Origin: Strigops habroptila
Lineage: Eukaryota; Chordata; Aves; Psittaciformes; Psittacidae
DNA: 64,000 nucleotides
Direction: 5' to 3'
NCBI RefSeq assembly: GCF_004027225.2
Contig: NC_044282.2
Span: 47,398,576 to 47,462,575, forward strand
The notes under the pieces are model-generated. The model had not been told where the DNA came from. It saw only the letters and a program-made list of their open reading frames with translations, and ran no database searches. Below are positions 14,201-28,090 of the stretch, in pieces (position 1 is the stretch's first letter; every line of letters starts with the position of its first letter). The position numbers and the translations under genes were made by a program.

Positions 14201-16136
14201 AAGCAGGGTGACAAGTGGGGCAAAGCTGGCATGACTCATGGGAATGGGAGAGCATCTGGAGCAGAAACAAAGATCTAAGGGCTTGATATTTTCAGACAAG
14301 GGTGGCAGTTCCATGTCTATCCAAAATCCTGAAAGAACCAATGCAGGAACCTGCTAAAACTAGTAAATTGGTATGTTAAGTCAGGAATGGGTGCTGGGAG
14401 AAGAACAAGAAAAGCTTCTATATTTTAGAAAGCATTACAATTTTGATCTAGCTCAATACCAACTGTTAGTTTGCTTTCAACAGTCAGCAGAGGTAGACAA
14501 AAGAGTATAGTTTAGCACAGCTTAATGCAAGGTAAGTCATATAACACTATTCTGCTACCTTTCTCTGATAAGCTTAATTGATTCTTAGCAGGGAAAGTCC
14601 CCAGTTTTTTTCTCATCTTGTTTTCAGTTAAGTATTTCATACAATGTCACTTTAGAAACAACTATATGAGGAACAAATCCAAAGAAGGTGAAAAATTTAC
14701 TAAAATTGAAATGGTACCTAAATAAATTATTGGTGTAGAAGACAACTATTTAGGGAGCTACTAAAAACCTGATCTTGGAATCAACTTCCTATTTTTATTA
14801 GTAAGCTTGACCTAAAAAGCATTCCATTGCTAATGACATTTGTCACTGATAAAGACAGAAGAATCAGAATACAGTTCAGAAAAACCTGAAGGGCTTTGAT
14901 GATTACAAGAATAAGAAAAGGGTCATGCATTAATTTGTTTGTTTGTTTTTTTGTTTTGCTATAAGCTCGTAATTAATCTGCTGACAGGCAAAAGACGGGA
15001 GAGGATCAGCTGATCCTTGGTACCTTTAAGCCAGGTAACTATGGTGAAGAAAAAGGTAAATTTGTTGTTTACAACCTTAGGTTTCCTTTATAGTAAGTGG
15101 AAAGAAATAGGACACTGTGACTTCCTATTTAAAAATGAAATGAATGACCTGTATATGGGATGTACCTTAAACTTAGACGAAAAATTCTGAATGTCTGAAG
15201 CTGGGTTAGATGAACCTCCCTGATAAATATTTTGCATGAAGTCCTTGCTTTACGTTGTATTTCACTCTGTATGGTGCTGCTGACTTTTGCTTGAGGCAGT
15301 TCATGGGAGGTAAGCAAGGCTATAAAAGTCAGACACCTAAAGTTTCAATTATTTTTGAAAGGACTGAGTGTCTCAACCCTGTCTTTGAAACGCTTTTGCA
15401 GTCTGCCTTTTGAAACTGGTGGTGGTGGTGAGCTCAGCTCCAGCAAAGTGCTGCTGTGGGTGGAGGCCTTCCTACAGCAACGCTTACTAGGCAAGTATGA
15501 TTGCACTGATTCATGCCACAAATAGCTGCCAAATGCTCCACAAACACTGAGAGTTATATCACCAGAAGTCCCAAGATTTAGGGTCATATTTTTATGCAAT
15601 CAGTGACCCCTACTGATTGCTGGATTGCAAAGATGAAGGTGCTGGACTCAGCTGGAAGTCCAAGGGGGTGGGTCGGACACACAATACAGATGCTCTCAAA
15701 TAAGTTGCAGGCAGTTGTCTCTGGAGGGATCATCCTGCCTCTGACCTGACATGCAGAAATGCAGCACAAGACTGTGACTTACCAATAATTGCTGGACATT
15801 ACTGATGGCTGGAGTTAAGCCTAAATTTGCTATTTGTTGTTTTGTTGATGTTTGAATTTTCCCCTCAGATGTGTATATAACGCTGACAAGAAATTCCAGC
15901 AAAACCCTCCGCTCTCAGTTTTGGTTTATTTTTCTACTCTGTGCATTTGTCACCCAAGCCCAAGCTGCTGCTAGGAGACGATGTGTTTGGTTGCATCACC
16001 CAGCTGCTGCACTCTAGTTCCCATATTCAGTTAGAAAGCTTAAGTGAAATATTATTTTCCTGTGCCTGCTGTGATTAGCAGGAGTTATTAACCTGCCTGA
16101 CAGAAGTGAGTGTAAACACACACACATATGCACAGT

Positions 16137-16187
16137 GTGCAGGTCTTCACACTGTGCAGGTCTTCACACTGAACAGGTCTTCACGGT
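16137..16187. repeat. Three tandem copies of a 17-bp unit
   Basis: Units GTGCAGGTCTTCACACT at 16137-16153 and 16154-16170 are identical. A third diverged copy, GAACAGGTCTTCACGGT, lies at 16171-16187. A short CA-rich stretch precedes it. Local slippage duplication, possibly polymorphic. Confidence 0.9.
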
Positions 16188-19100
16188 TCACACCAAGATA
16201 TGGAAACTGTGATTCCTCTTGCCATTAGGGTTGTGTCTGTTGATAGAAGAGGGTGAAAATAACTCCAGAGCATGGAAAGAAAAAAAAAATATAAAAAAAT
16301 AAATAAGTTCTTTATTTTGCATCCTTCTCCCCTTGGTTTATTGCTTTTTCCTAGAAGAACCAAGATGTAAAATGGGGGTACCAGCAGCCTTCCTCATCCC
16401 CATGCAATAGGGCCCACTGGGTGCTGAGAGATCAGTTTGAGTTGCAGCAAAATGCAGGGTGCATGACCCTCCTCTGCCATCAGCAAAGATTCGGGAGCTA
16501 CCCAGAGGAAAGGTCTGGACACTACTGCACAAAAAAATTTAGTTTCCAGAAGTAGGTTTACGCATGAAGAGCAAGCATGCATCCCCAGGACCCTCCAATG
16601 GAAAGCAGTTATTTGCTGACTGCAAGTCAGCCACAGCTACTAGACAGAGAAGATGGAAACACTGGTTGGCATATACCACAGACTCTTGGGAAATACAAGC
16701 ATCCTGGACCAAAGCCCCTGGGTACTGTGAAAATCTCTTGCAAAGAGAGCTTTCAGAAGAGTTTGGATATCCATTGCAGTGATACAGTTTTCTCTCCAAG
16801 CACCTGCCTGTGTGATTAGGTGATAAATTCTGCCGTGCGATCATTCATCAGGCCAAATAAGACCAACAGGGGCAATTAAATGGTGGAGGAAAATATACGG
16901 ATCACTAATCAACTTGCAAATCATCTAATCAAACTGTGCTGTTCACATCCCACTGTTCCACTGGATTTATAATTATCCTATTTAAATTTTTTCCCCAATC
17001 AATTTTACATGAGTATTTATTTTTGTGCACTAAACATATTGTCCTCTGTAGACTCGAGGAGTTTTTTATAGTCATGCTTCTTAACCAGCCACCTTGCATG
17101 GCAACTCTTAACCTTGAGATGCATATACAGATGGAGACAAAAAACATTTCTATGGTATTGCTCTTGGCTAAAGTGCAGCATTTTATGGTGTATATGTATG
17201 TTTTGATTGTATGTATTTTACTTTTCATTAGGGATTTTGTAAAAAATCTGAATATTAGTAGATTTAGTTGTACTGTAAAAGATTACAGATTAAAACATAT
17301 AAAAGATTGAATAATTTTTTTAGAATGGTTTGATTTGCAGAACAACTAAAATCCTCACATCTTCGGTGGTTTACTTAGACCCTGTGCGGGCCTTCCCTTT
17401 TCACATCAGCTAGACCTAATATATTACATATTGCAAGAAGAGTGTTAATGGACGAGTGTATCAGAAACGCATTGCAGCAAAAGCCAGGCAGCAATAGGGT
17501 GTATATATCTGCTATATATCTGCTAACTGGCTTTAATAGCATCATGCCGTAATGACTTTTGATAGGATCTTGCAGATTACATGACTTGTTGAATCCTGGC
17601 ATGAGTTTTGTTAGGTAAGCACTGAAGTTCTTGGCAAGAAATTCAGAAGTTTCACAGTCAAAAAAGGGGATGGAATCCACTGAGTTCATAAATGAGGCAT
17701 GTAGGAAAATGTAGTCCTGTCCATCGTACTAAGCCAATGTGCTAAGGACAAAAATAAAATGAAGCGATTATTTCTATACATAAACCTTGTCCAAAATAAC
17801 ATTAATGACAGAACAGCTATCAGGATTACACAGTGTGTAAAGCCAGGGAAAATTTTAGTAATTCTGAGCATACACCTTTGGAGAGAAGAAAGGGATCTAT
17901 TTTCCACAGCTATAAATGAATCTTCACCTTTATGCTGCACTATTCAACCTGCTATGACAAATCCCACCACGAAAACCCTTTCATTGACCTAAGAATTTCA
18001 ATCCCCCAGCCATGGCTTTCTCTATCGCAGTAAGAAGCAAAACAGGGCTCATCACAGCAAATATATGACACTCAGGAAATTAGAGAGCTTTAGTAAAAAT
18101 AAAATAAATCCCACCTTTTAAATCAAGAAGCTTTTGTGACCATTTATGCTTTCCATATGTGGTAATACTGTGTGCTGAGCCAAGAGCATCTTTACATCCC
18201 CACTCTCAAAGCTTAGAGGTAGCTGCAACACATCAAGCACAGCTCTGTTATGTTGCTACTGGAATAAAAGACTTTACCAAGCTGCCAAAAATAAAAATAA
18301 AAAAGCCCCCTCTCTAAAATGTATTTCTATATTTCAAAAGGTAGTAAGAGATGACAAATAGCTGGCAAAGGCAGCAATTCATCGGATCAGGAGATAAACT
18401 ACCCAAATTCCAGAAGAAGCCTTGAGAATGGCATTATTGAAAAATAAAGTACAGCCACTGAGGAAGCTCCTGCAGTCAATCATACCACACATTTAATGCA
18501 ATTCTGCTCCTCCTGGGTTCAGGGAAAGTTGGCCAGAGAAAAAAAATGCCTGGAAGGCAGACAAAAGAGCAGCTACTGCAAGCCTGGCTTTAGGGCTTTT
18601 TTCGGGGTTAATCCCTATTGGTGATAGTGGAGCAGAGTTTTCTGGCTGGGGTCCTCTGCTGCAGTTTTACAAGCAGTAAATTCAGAAATATGACATGAAT
18701 GTGGATGCTGTGTAGCCCATAGCTCCCTATCTGAATCACATCCGGTGCAGTTCCCTGCTCCATGGGATTCATCTTGTCTGGACCCAGCTGTCAGCAGAGG
18801 CTGAATATATAAGGCAGACAGGCGCAGGCCTGGAGAAGAGTGTGTTCAGGACTGTGCTAGGCAAACCTCGCCCAGGGACCCCTGGGGCTGGCTGTTGGGA
18901 TGCTGGGCACACTTGTCCCGATGCCACTGGCAGCTAAATCACACCGAGCTCCCAGATTGATAACAGGATGATTAAATCTGCTCAAACAGTAAGAGTTTGT
19001 AATTCTGGCCAAACATGAGAGTAATACTCTGCGCTTCTTCCTCTGAGCCCTGCTCGGAAAGAAGTCCTCCATATCTACCTAGTTTGGCAAAGGTTTTTTC

Positions 19101-20695
19101 CCCTAAAACAATGACCTTGGATCCATCTTGATGATTGCCTGTGTAAAACTGTATGTAAACTGGAAACTGTCAAAAATCCTAGCACTTCCACACTTGCAAA
19201 GCAAATCAATAAAATTAGAAGAAGCGGAAATCCCAGACTCTGGGAAAGAAAATTCGGGGAAGCCAAATACATTAAAGAAGTGGCTGCTTATATCTCAGCA
19301 TTCAGCAGCAGATACAAGCCCACAGGATTTAAAATGTGTAATGAATTATCTGCTGTCAGTCTCTGTAGTACAATCCAGATAAATCAATGATACATTTAAT
19401 GGGACACTGGCACGAAAGCAATGCTGGGATTCAAATAAAGAAGAAAAAAATGGAGATGACAGTAGAGGATTGCATTTGCATTCATACTTCATCCATCATT
19501 GATTGGGGTAGCTACCTGCACTCCAGTACGCCCCTGAGCTATTTATACACCGGAAAGCTGAAATAAGTGAACCCTTAGAAACACCTAATTTGAAACCCTT
19601 ATTCCTACAGAAGGGTCTTTGTTAAGGACAAGCCATGCGATTTTCCAGAACTGGGATGTAAAGCTGCACATTCACCTCTAGAGAATTTTAAAATGTCAAG
19701 TGCAGGTAACAAATTATCTAAGGACAATGAACTAAACAGGATGTTCTGAAGATGGTGGCATTGCACCAGTTAGGAATTCAGCCCAATTTTATTATTTGGA
19801 CACATGGCAAATGATTTATTACTGTAGCCATTTGCTTAGGGGCTCAATTAATAAATATTTATGCAGCTGCTTCTGCTATACATGGTTTATCAGCAGAACT
19901 TCACTGGGTATGAATGTTGTCATTTAAAACCAATATATATTTAATGGTCTATTCAAGGATAAATTAACCTGTATAATGCAATGTATGATATTAATGTGTT
20001 TCCATGATTTTGTTTACTGGGAGGCATCCAGATACAAGAATTTATTTATTAGATGGTTTAACTGCCTCAGATTAAAAAGCAGAATTATTACACAAAAGCT
20101 TTGTAGAATGCATTTGGACTTTGTGATCTCTTAGATACACAATTTGAGATGGAAAAAGCATTTTTCTACAAGCAATATGCCATGAGCATCTTTATTTGTA
20201 TTGCTTGGAAGTAGCACAGTGTCTTTTTATATTGAAGAGTGTGTTAGGAGACATCAACCTGCATCTCTCTTGCAATTGCAGCTCCCATCTCCAGGAGGGG
20301 TTCTCTTTTGAGAATAAACCCCATGTTATAACCCCCAGAATGTCCTGGTCTCTCTCTGAGGCAGTGACTCTGTAGCAGAAAGGACATGGCCTTTTCCATT
20401 CCAGTCAGCTAAGATGCTGGAAAGGACTTTGGCAAGAGCTGGAAAGGAACTGTATCCTGTCCCAGGCAGTCTGGTTTGTTTGCCATCCTTACCACCCAAA
20501 CCACCCAAAGGAAGCTGTGAAGAGAAGAGCTGAAGCCCTCCTCCTGAGGCACATCTTACGCCTCTTCTCCAAATGCTGCTTCTGCCCACCATCCCATATC
20601 ATCCAGCTGAGATGCTGGAATCTTGCCTTAACAAGACAGCACAATTTTCTATCTAACTCACTGTCTCACCACAACACAAAGGTGGCTGTCTACAG

Positions 20696-20732
20696 ACTGT
20701 GAGATGACGCTGTGAGATGTGCTGTGAGATGA
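20696..20732. repeat. Three tandem copies of a 12-bp unit
   Basis: The core CTGTGAGATG recurs with a 12-13 bp period at 20696, 20709 and 20721. Short local tandem repeat with no gene nearby. Confidence 0.85.
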
Positions 20733-21688
20733 GCACAGTAACTGTAGGAGCTGTTGCATGCACATGGCTTAGTCACTCCCATCAATATTTCAGCAGGATG
20801 CATGTTTCTACATAGTGGTAAAATGCTGAAGTCACAGGTTCCACCATCGCTATTAGTCCTGGGGCTGCACCTTTTTTCCAGCATGAAGAGAATGATTTAT
20901 GCATCTTATTTTGCTCGTAGGAGTGAAACTAGCAGTAGGTGCGCACATACTGACACTTTTTTACTGCTTCCCATTCTCTGAATTACTTATTTTTCTTTTT
21001 TTTTTAAGGCAAGCCCTCTGATCTCTGTGAAGCTTTTGCTTCAAGAATATCATCACCGAACTCCCCATAGCTGTTATTTATAGAGGATCCAGAAAACACT
21101 GGTTGTATTGATGGCTCTGCAGCAGCTGATGGCCAACAGCCAGCCTTGCAGCTCTGCTCCAGGGCTGCGTACAGCTGCACGACTTGTGCAAACCAGGGCT
21201 ACATTTGAAAGCTTGAATACTCCTTTGTGCTGTTGTATTTGTTTCACCATATTTACTTGTTTCTAGTTTGGCAATCAAGCAAACAAATGTGTAGAAGTAT
21301 AAATTGTATTGGAAGGCAATCTGTGTTAAACAAGGCAACATAATGATACCAGCCTCAGTGCAACACAGCAGCCAAATCAAACTTCTGTCACAGCATAGAA
21401 AGCTTCCTAGTTGTTTTCCCTTGAGAGCATTGAAAAGTGATTTAAAAGTATACAGTGTGTATCCATACTGATGCTTTAGAAACTGTAATATGCAAAGAGA
21501 AACTACCAGTGTAGGAGATGGGAAGGGCAGAACAGGGTTTCCTCGGGGCAGGTTTAACAGCAGTCACTGCAGCAAGGCAGATGGGGAACTACAAGAGCAA
21601 CACTGTGTGCTGCAGCAAACCTCCACAAAAACCAAGTCTCCTCCCCAGGATTAAGGGTGTTTAGAAAAGGAAATGGGAACAGATATGA

Positions 21689-21702
21689 TTTTTTTTTTTT
21701 TT
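21689..21702. repeat. 14-bp poly(T) run
   Basis: Uninterrupted run of T in noncoding DNA. No adjoining retroposon body is recognisable. Confidence 0.85.
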
Positions 21703-22848
21703 CTACTTTCTCAGACAGGCATCTGAGAAATATTTTCTTTTTTGAACTATCATACACCTTTCAGTATGAGCAGGAAGGCAGGCAATTATGGAAATATGGG
21801 TATACTGTTTCAGCAGCTCCTATCACTTTGGGAGCAGGGCATGTTTATCACATTGCCTACTTTAGGCATCTAACCCAAATATGATACAAATGATTGAAAT
21901 TAGGAGCTTGACTTTATTATAGATGTTCCTGATGAGCTGAAATGAGAGGACAGGGTGCACTTGCTGAGTGAGGGTGCTGATGGCAACACCAAAAACCTAC
22001 ACTGCAGAAACCCAAATATGAGTGAGTTTGGATAGAGCCATATCAGTAAGATCCTAAATACATCTGACACCTGAATGCAGATGGCAAGACAGTTTTGAGC
22101 CTCAGCAGCCTCCTGCCATCCACACCAAAGCACTCCACCAGGTCTTCCCCAGCACTAGGACGCTGGTGGCTGTCACCACTGCTTCTTAGCCACAGATGGC
22201 TTTTCCATGCAGCAATACCTGGGAAAAGAAGGCAAGAGATAAGAGTAAATAGGAAACTTTGCAAGGGGTTGTCAGTCGTTCCCAAAGGGTCCTTATAGTG
22301 AAAATCCTGAGAGCTAAGAAATTCCCTCCTTTGGGTGCTCCACTTTATCTTTGGGGTTGAAAAGCTACTTATAAGAGTGACCAGGAGAGAAAAGGAGTGA
22401 ACACCCTTCTCTGAGGACAACAGGGAAGGTGAACAGTAAAGAGGAACCAGTTTAGCATACGCATGCCACAGATGACAGGTTCCTGCCCAATTGCTGTGTA
22501 CTGAGCACAGTGACCACATCTCTAATGAACCTCAGGCTTTCCTGATGATAAGCACTCCAGACAGAGAGAACATGACAGACCCTGGGGTTCAGTGACAATC
22601 AATTCACAATTCATGAATAGACAGTTGCAAAAATAAGTAGCAAACATGAATTTTTCTGTATCTTTCTGGCTCAGACAAAGACTTATAAAAATATTCTGCG
22701 TTTTCTGGTTCTAGGAATGTTCTTCTGAGTTAGCCCTGGAGAATATTTAAATTGTGTGTTAATCCATCCTCAAGCCCTGCTTCTTAATACAAGACATTCC
22801 CAGAAAGTGATGGTTGAGTAAAGAGCAATGAGAATTGCAGCTACATAT

Positions 22849-22879
22849 TAAATATATATACATATATATAAAAAAAAAA
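22849..22879. repeat. (TA)n / poly(A) compound simple repeat
   Basis: Alternating TA tract interrupted by CA, then a run of ten A. Simple repeat in gene-free sequence. Confidence 0.8.
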
Positions 22880-25841
22880 GTTAACTTTGCTTCTCCTCAG
22901 TCTCCTCACGTATTACTTTAGCTTCCTTGATGATGGAGTCTTTGGAGCAAGGAGTGCATAACCATATTTGCCTGGAAAGTGCCTGGCAAAGCCAGGGAGC
23001 AGGAACATTGCAGCTCTGCCAGCCCAGCACACCCCAGCAGCATCTCCCCAGACACTGGTGTGTGCTCTGCAGCAGCTGATCAGCATCTGCATGGGACACA
23101 TAGACTGCCGACATCAGGGGAAGCTGTAAAAACCTGGACCATATTTTCCGTCTTTTATCGTAGACAGATTGTGTATATGTTTGCGCCATTCTTTTTCTCG
23201 ATGGTTACACCCTACCCAAAGAATGATGGAGACACATGGATGGAGCATTCAGACCTGACTGCAGGTCTCTGATCTGTTTGCCGGGTCAGAAACTCTCTGC
23301 TACCCACCAGAGCGTACTTTTTCCTTCACAGGGATAATTCTGGGCTAGACTGTTTTGTTTCCCTGTGTGCTGCTACAGAGCTACTCAGCCATGTATGTTT
23401 TCCTGTGTGGGTGGAGATAATCTCTGTGCCTTTGCCAGCACTTTAACTCTTTTGAAGCTAAGGGTCACATACAAGTACTTTCTGCTGTCAGCCTGTGCTT
23501 CAAAGTTATTTCAGACTTGCTTTGAGAATGGATTATTTTAACACACTTTATTACATAATCTTGTTTAAAGAACCTTCCTGCAAGTTTAGAAATACAAAGT
23601 TAGCTAATAAACCATGTGCTGTTTTTTCTCATGACTTTGTGAATGAATAAGGGTGGAAGGTGGACAGATTTTCACTTCAGATGTTAATTCTGCACCAATT
23701 TCATGTATTTCCCTTGTATGTGCAAACCTTTTGTTTGCCAGGCAAAAGAATGCACTGGTTTACAGTAGAGAGGCAAATACAGAGAATTTCTCACTACCTT
23801 GCCAGAGTTTGAGGTGTCTCGAGGACCATCACCCCAAAGTTCAAAGCTCATGCACTGGTCCTAAGTGTCAGGCAACTAGCCCAAATTTCTTTGGAGAAGA
23901 AGGTGTGGATTTTGATCTGTCTCTTGGTATTTCCAAGACTTTCTTGTCTTTGGATGTTAGATAGGGGAGAACTGTGGTACCCCCCACATTTCTGGAATGC
24001 AGTCCCTGATGCAGAAGTTCTCATCCTATATCTGTTTCCCCTTTCCATTTCCAGCCTGTACACCAGTCCTTCTCTGCACACCCATCCAGTCCCAGGTGTG
24101 CTCCTCTGCCTACTCAGGGAGTCCATGAGACTTCAGACAGGGGAAACCACCAAGGGCTCCTTTATTCCATCCTCATAGGTCTGGTGTTGCACAGAAAGAC
24201 AAGAACGAAGACAGATGAAGGCAAGCTGGAGTGAATGGGCTTTTACTACTGAATTCTCATACCCAAAAGGTTAACCAAGTTACAACTAAGTAAGGACTGA
24301 CAGTAAGTGTGGCCTCCAACATCGAGGCCAGCAGCATCACAAGAGCTGAGCTATTGCCTAATCATACCGCATGTTTTCACAGGAAAGTGGAAAAGACTGA
24401 AATGTGTATGAGCTACAGAAAAACATTTTGACAACTGGAAATGCCTGTAATTTTCAACTTTTTAGCCTAGCAATTATTTCATTGTGGATTTAAAAAAATA
24501 TTTCACGCAAAAGCTTTTATTAACTTTTCCCTCAACATTTCAATTTTTCAGCAGCAGAAATTTTATAAAAAGGGGGAAAAAATTCCCCTGCCACCATCCC
24601 TCAATTTATTTTTTCAAACCTTTTTACTTCTTACTTATGCCTTATCTCTCCTTCCTCATTCCCTGCCTCTTGAGACATAAATGCTGATCAGATGGGGTTT
24701 CCCTTCCAGACTGAGGAAGCTTTGTAGGGCTTCTCTCATTTCAGAGATCAGCTCCAGTCCCAGCAAAATGCTATGAGCTATAGGAAAAAAAAAAACAACC
24801 AACCAACAAATGTTGGCAAGACTGCAAAATAGAGTGTGTCTGTAGGAGGAATATATTCTCAGGCTGGGGAAATACTGAATTTTCACAACATTGAAGCAGA
24901 TAATCTGGAGGAGGATGGAATTTTTTCCCTAGCACTCCCTAGTACAAATAAACACTGCTGAGAAAACAAACTTGTTTAGGTGAGAGCGGGTTGAATTAAA
25001 CAGCAGTATCCATTTGTGGTCACCTAAAGCTGCTTCTATGCAGATCACTTATCTTTGTTTACTGCTCTAAATTGCCTAAATGGTGTGAGCAATTCTGGGG
25101 ATGGGTGTATGCCGTTTATGCCTTTGTTTGGGTTTGCTTGCCCTTGTCATATGGCCAGGGATAAGATGAAAATAAGATTCCTGGCCTGACTTTCAGATCT
25201 CCTTTTTCTTCCTTTCCAACGATTGTGAAGGAATACTTAGAGTACATTAGAATTTTTAAATCAGTAAATTATCCCTTCCCTATCTTGGGTATATTCTTGA
25301 ATTAGCGCATAGTGTCTTATGTGCATGGCTAAAAAGAAGAAATGGAAAAAAGATTGTGAAGGCAGCAGCAATTCGGGCACGTGGCCTTTTCACCACACAT
25401 TATATTCATGTGAGAAAGCAAACATCTACTTGGCTACCATCAAAAAAATGCCTGAGTAAAATGAAGCTCCAAATCCCTGCTCCATGAGGCCACATGATTT
25501 CACATGCTACCTTCAGAGCATGATCAGACCACTAAGCAAAGGTGACTTTATTTCACAGGTATGTGCTGGATTTTCCTTGGGGCAAGGGTGGGATTCCCAG
25601 AGCATTCCATGTGTTGGGGATTTGCATCCCACCTTCCAGGTTCCAAAGTCTCTTCTGAGGAAAGCTCATTTGACGAGGTGCTCTAGGTAGGCTGCAGGGA
25701 TAGGGAAAAATAATTACTACCTTTTTAAACCTCTATAGCAAATGTGAAATGTTTTCCGTGTGCAGACTGACCCAAGAAGTGGGGGCTGTAAGAAAATTAC
25801 TTACTTATAAGTTTTTCACATGCCAGGAAGAGAAAAGAAGG

Positions 25842-25875
25842 TATAAATAAATAAACAAACAAATAAGTAAATATC
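25842..25875. repeat. (TAAA)n/(CAAA)n simple repeat
   Basis: Tetranucleotide run of ATAA units changing to ACAA and then ATAA. No associated retroposon body is evident. Confidence 0.8.
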
Positions 25876-27880
25876 ACCACCACAGCAGGGAAAGAAATCC
25901 CTGATGCAAGAGTAACCTATAGCTCCAGAATTACATGCTGCAGGATTGTGTGCTGATCTGACTAAGAGAACTCGTTCTGTGTAGATCTACAGATCCATCT
26001 GCAAGTGGTGACAGCGATAGTTCTATTTCCCAAGGGTGAGCTAAGGCTAAATACATTCTTCCGTGATAATTGCTACAGTATGAATACATACACCAAGCCC
26101 GAGTCAGTGTCCAAGAGGGCATGATCAAAATCCACTGAAATGAGTGGAAGTTTTTCCACTGTCTTTAATGGGCTTTGGATGGGATCTTGAATCTTATAAT
26201 ATAACAATCATCCAAATGGCTTTATATTTAAAATCAGGAAAGCAAGAAGTACTTTTAATGGCACTAAAAGGCCACCAGATGGACAATTTCCAATCATAAT
26301 CACTGTCCTCAAGTAAAAACTCCATTGTTTAAAAACTAAAAAGTCTTAAGATGAAATGTATCAATAAGCTGAAGAAAATGTGACCCATCCCTTGCTTTCC
26401 TCTTCTCATCCTCATTGCACAAAAGCTCTTAAAAATTGGTTTAAGTGTTTTTCTCCTGATTATAAACCCTTTGTCACCACTAAAAATGCATCCTCATGCC
26501 AAAAATTAGCTAAAACTGCACTGATAAAATGGGGCTGCAATTCAATTTGCTATACTGAAACAGGTTGTCACAGAGTCTCAGGTGCATCTCAGTCCTGGCC
26601 AGATTATTTGATGTCCCCATCCTATATTCGATACCTGGAACAAAGACTTGAGCAGTCCTCAGCATCGCAGAAGAAAAGCTTTCCTCTGTGACGCTTCTGT
26701 GTATCTATAGAAATAAGTTCTTTTAAGGATGCATTGTAGAGCTGAGATAAAAAGGAACCATCATGGCTCTGTCCCCTTGTTATTATGGTCTGCTTAGTAG
26801 CACCACCACCACATATGCCCCAGTGCACACAAGCTCAAAACAGCACTGGACCTTGCTGAAGCAAAATACACTGACGCTAGTGTGAAGCTGTCTAGGTCCC
26901 ATAGCATGCTGTAACTTACAGGCTTAATCAAGTTTCGAATAGGGTTAGTGACCTCTTCTTTCTTCAGAAAGGAAGGACAGAAAAATAGATGGTGAGAAAA
27001 GGAGGGCAAAAGCCACTGGGGAAACAAGATTCTAAGTCAAAGCAAACCTATGCCTCTACTGCACTATATTTTCATTTTTATTATTATAAAAGCAATCACA
27101 ACTTTTTATAGCTTCCCCCTTTAAAAACTAGTTCATAAACTGCGGGGGGTCTTAGAAATTTAAGTGCAATTTTTAAAAATGTAGTAGTTAGTTAGAAAAT
27201 ATATGTTTCTAAACTCCCCTTTTAAACTCTACAATCCTGCGTAAGTATTTACAATAAAACTACCATAAAAGCTGTGTGTTGTGGGTGGGGAATAGAAATT
27301 AAGAAAGAGATGTTTTTTCTTTACTTAATGGTGTATTAAATACTATTTTCAGTTTAATTTTCTTTGCAGAACATTCAATTTGCCAGGATCATGTCTAGTT
27401 CAGAACGGCATTTTTCAACCAAGCTTTTCAACCTTGAACACACATGTTGGTTTTAAAGAGCACAGCACCACGGCTAGGGTGATCCTACTGGTTCTTCTGG
27501 ATTCTCCTGAACGCTATTGTGTTCTCCCGACAGAGACAACTTGGAAATTCAGACTTGAGTCCAAAGCTTGGGAACATTCTGAAGATAGGGGTTTGCATTC
27601 TCTTCATTTCTATTTCTTCTAGATTTAGCTGTCCTTCACCCCTAGGTATTCTAATGTGGAATCATCTATCATGGTTTTTTGGGAACAAACATTGGAAACC
27701 CCCTCTCAGTGCTCTATGGATCAATGTACTATGGCCTCTTGGAAGCATGATGGAATAAAGTATGGTAGAAAAAGATGCAGGGTTTTTCTGAGATTTCTAT
27801 ATTTTTGAAACCAGAATATGACTCCTTGCCATAGCCTTGTTGTGTCTTTTTATGAATTTTCTCCTACTGCCACACGTCAC

Positions 27881-27900
27881 TATATATATATATATATATA
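27881..27900. repeat. (TA)10 microsatellite
   Basis: Ten perfect TA units ending one base before the 5' end of the CR1 fragment at 27902. Likely length-polymorphic. Confidence 0.95.
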
Positions 27901-27901
27901 A

Positions 27902-28090
27902 TGGCTTCAAGGTGAAAGAAGGTAAATTTATACTAGATACTAGGAAAAAAAATCTTCACTATGAGGGTGGTGAGGCGCTGGCACAGGTTGCCCAGAGAAG
28001 CAGTGTTCAAGGCCAGTTTGGATGGGGCTTTGAGCAACCTGATCTAGTGGAAAGTCCCTTCCAACCCAAACCATTCTATGATTCTATGAT
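27902..28090 (+). mobile_element. CR1 LINE 3' fragment (copy 2)
   Basis: Plus-strand CR1 3' end. It runs from GGCTTCAAGGTGAAAGAAGG through ATGAGGGTGGTGAGGCGCTG, AGGTTGCCCAGAGAAGCAGT and GTTCAAGGCCAGTTTGGATG to the terminal tail CCATTCTATGATTCTATGAT. It is 5'-truncated. It also appears to lack part of the usual 3' UTR: the segment between the GATCTAGTGG block and the CCTTCCAACCC block is shortened. A (TA)10 tract sits directly at its 5' boundary. Confidence 0.93.

Larger units (their letters stand above)
4861..27880. other. About 23 kb gene desert
   Basis: I find no exon series, no CpG island and no RNA gene. The longest open frames are on the minus strand: 9181-9630 (149 codons), 12847-13281 (144), 13612-14049 (145) and 22043-22519 (158). 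They have unbiased codon use, no recognisable domain and no flanking splice or promoter context, so I treat them as chance. The block contains a few microsatellites, listed separately, and possible conserved noncoding sequence around 19740-20110. It fits the long intergenic interval that lies between YWHAQ and TAF1B in other vertebrates. Confidence 0.6.

Noticed and set aside
22043..22519. 158-codon open frame on the minus strand
   Set aside because: No recognisable domain, no codon bias, no promoter or splice context. The length is within chance for 64 kb read in six frames.
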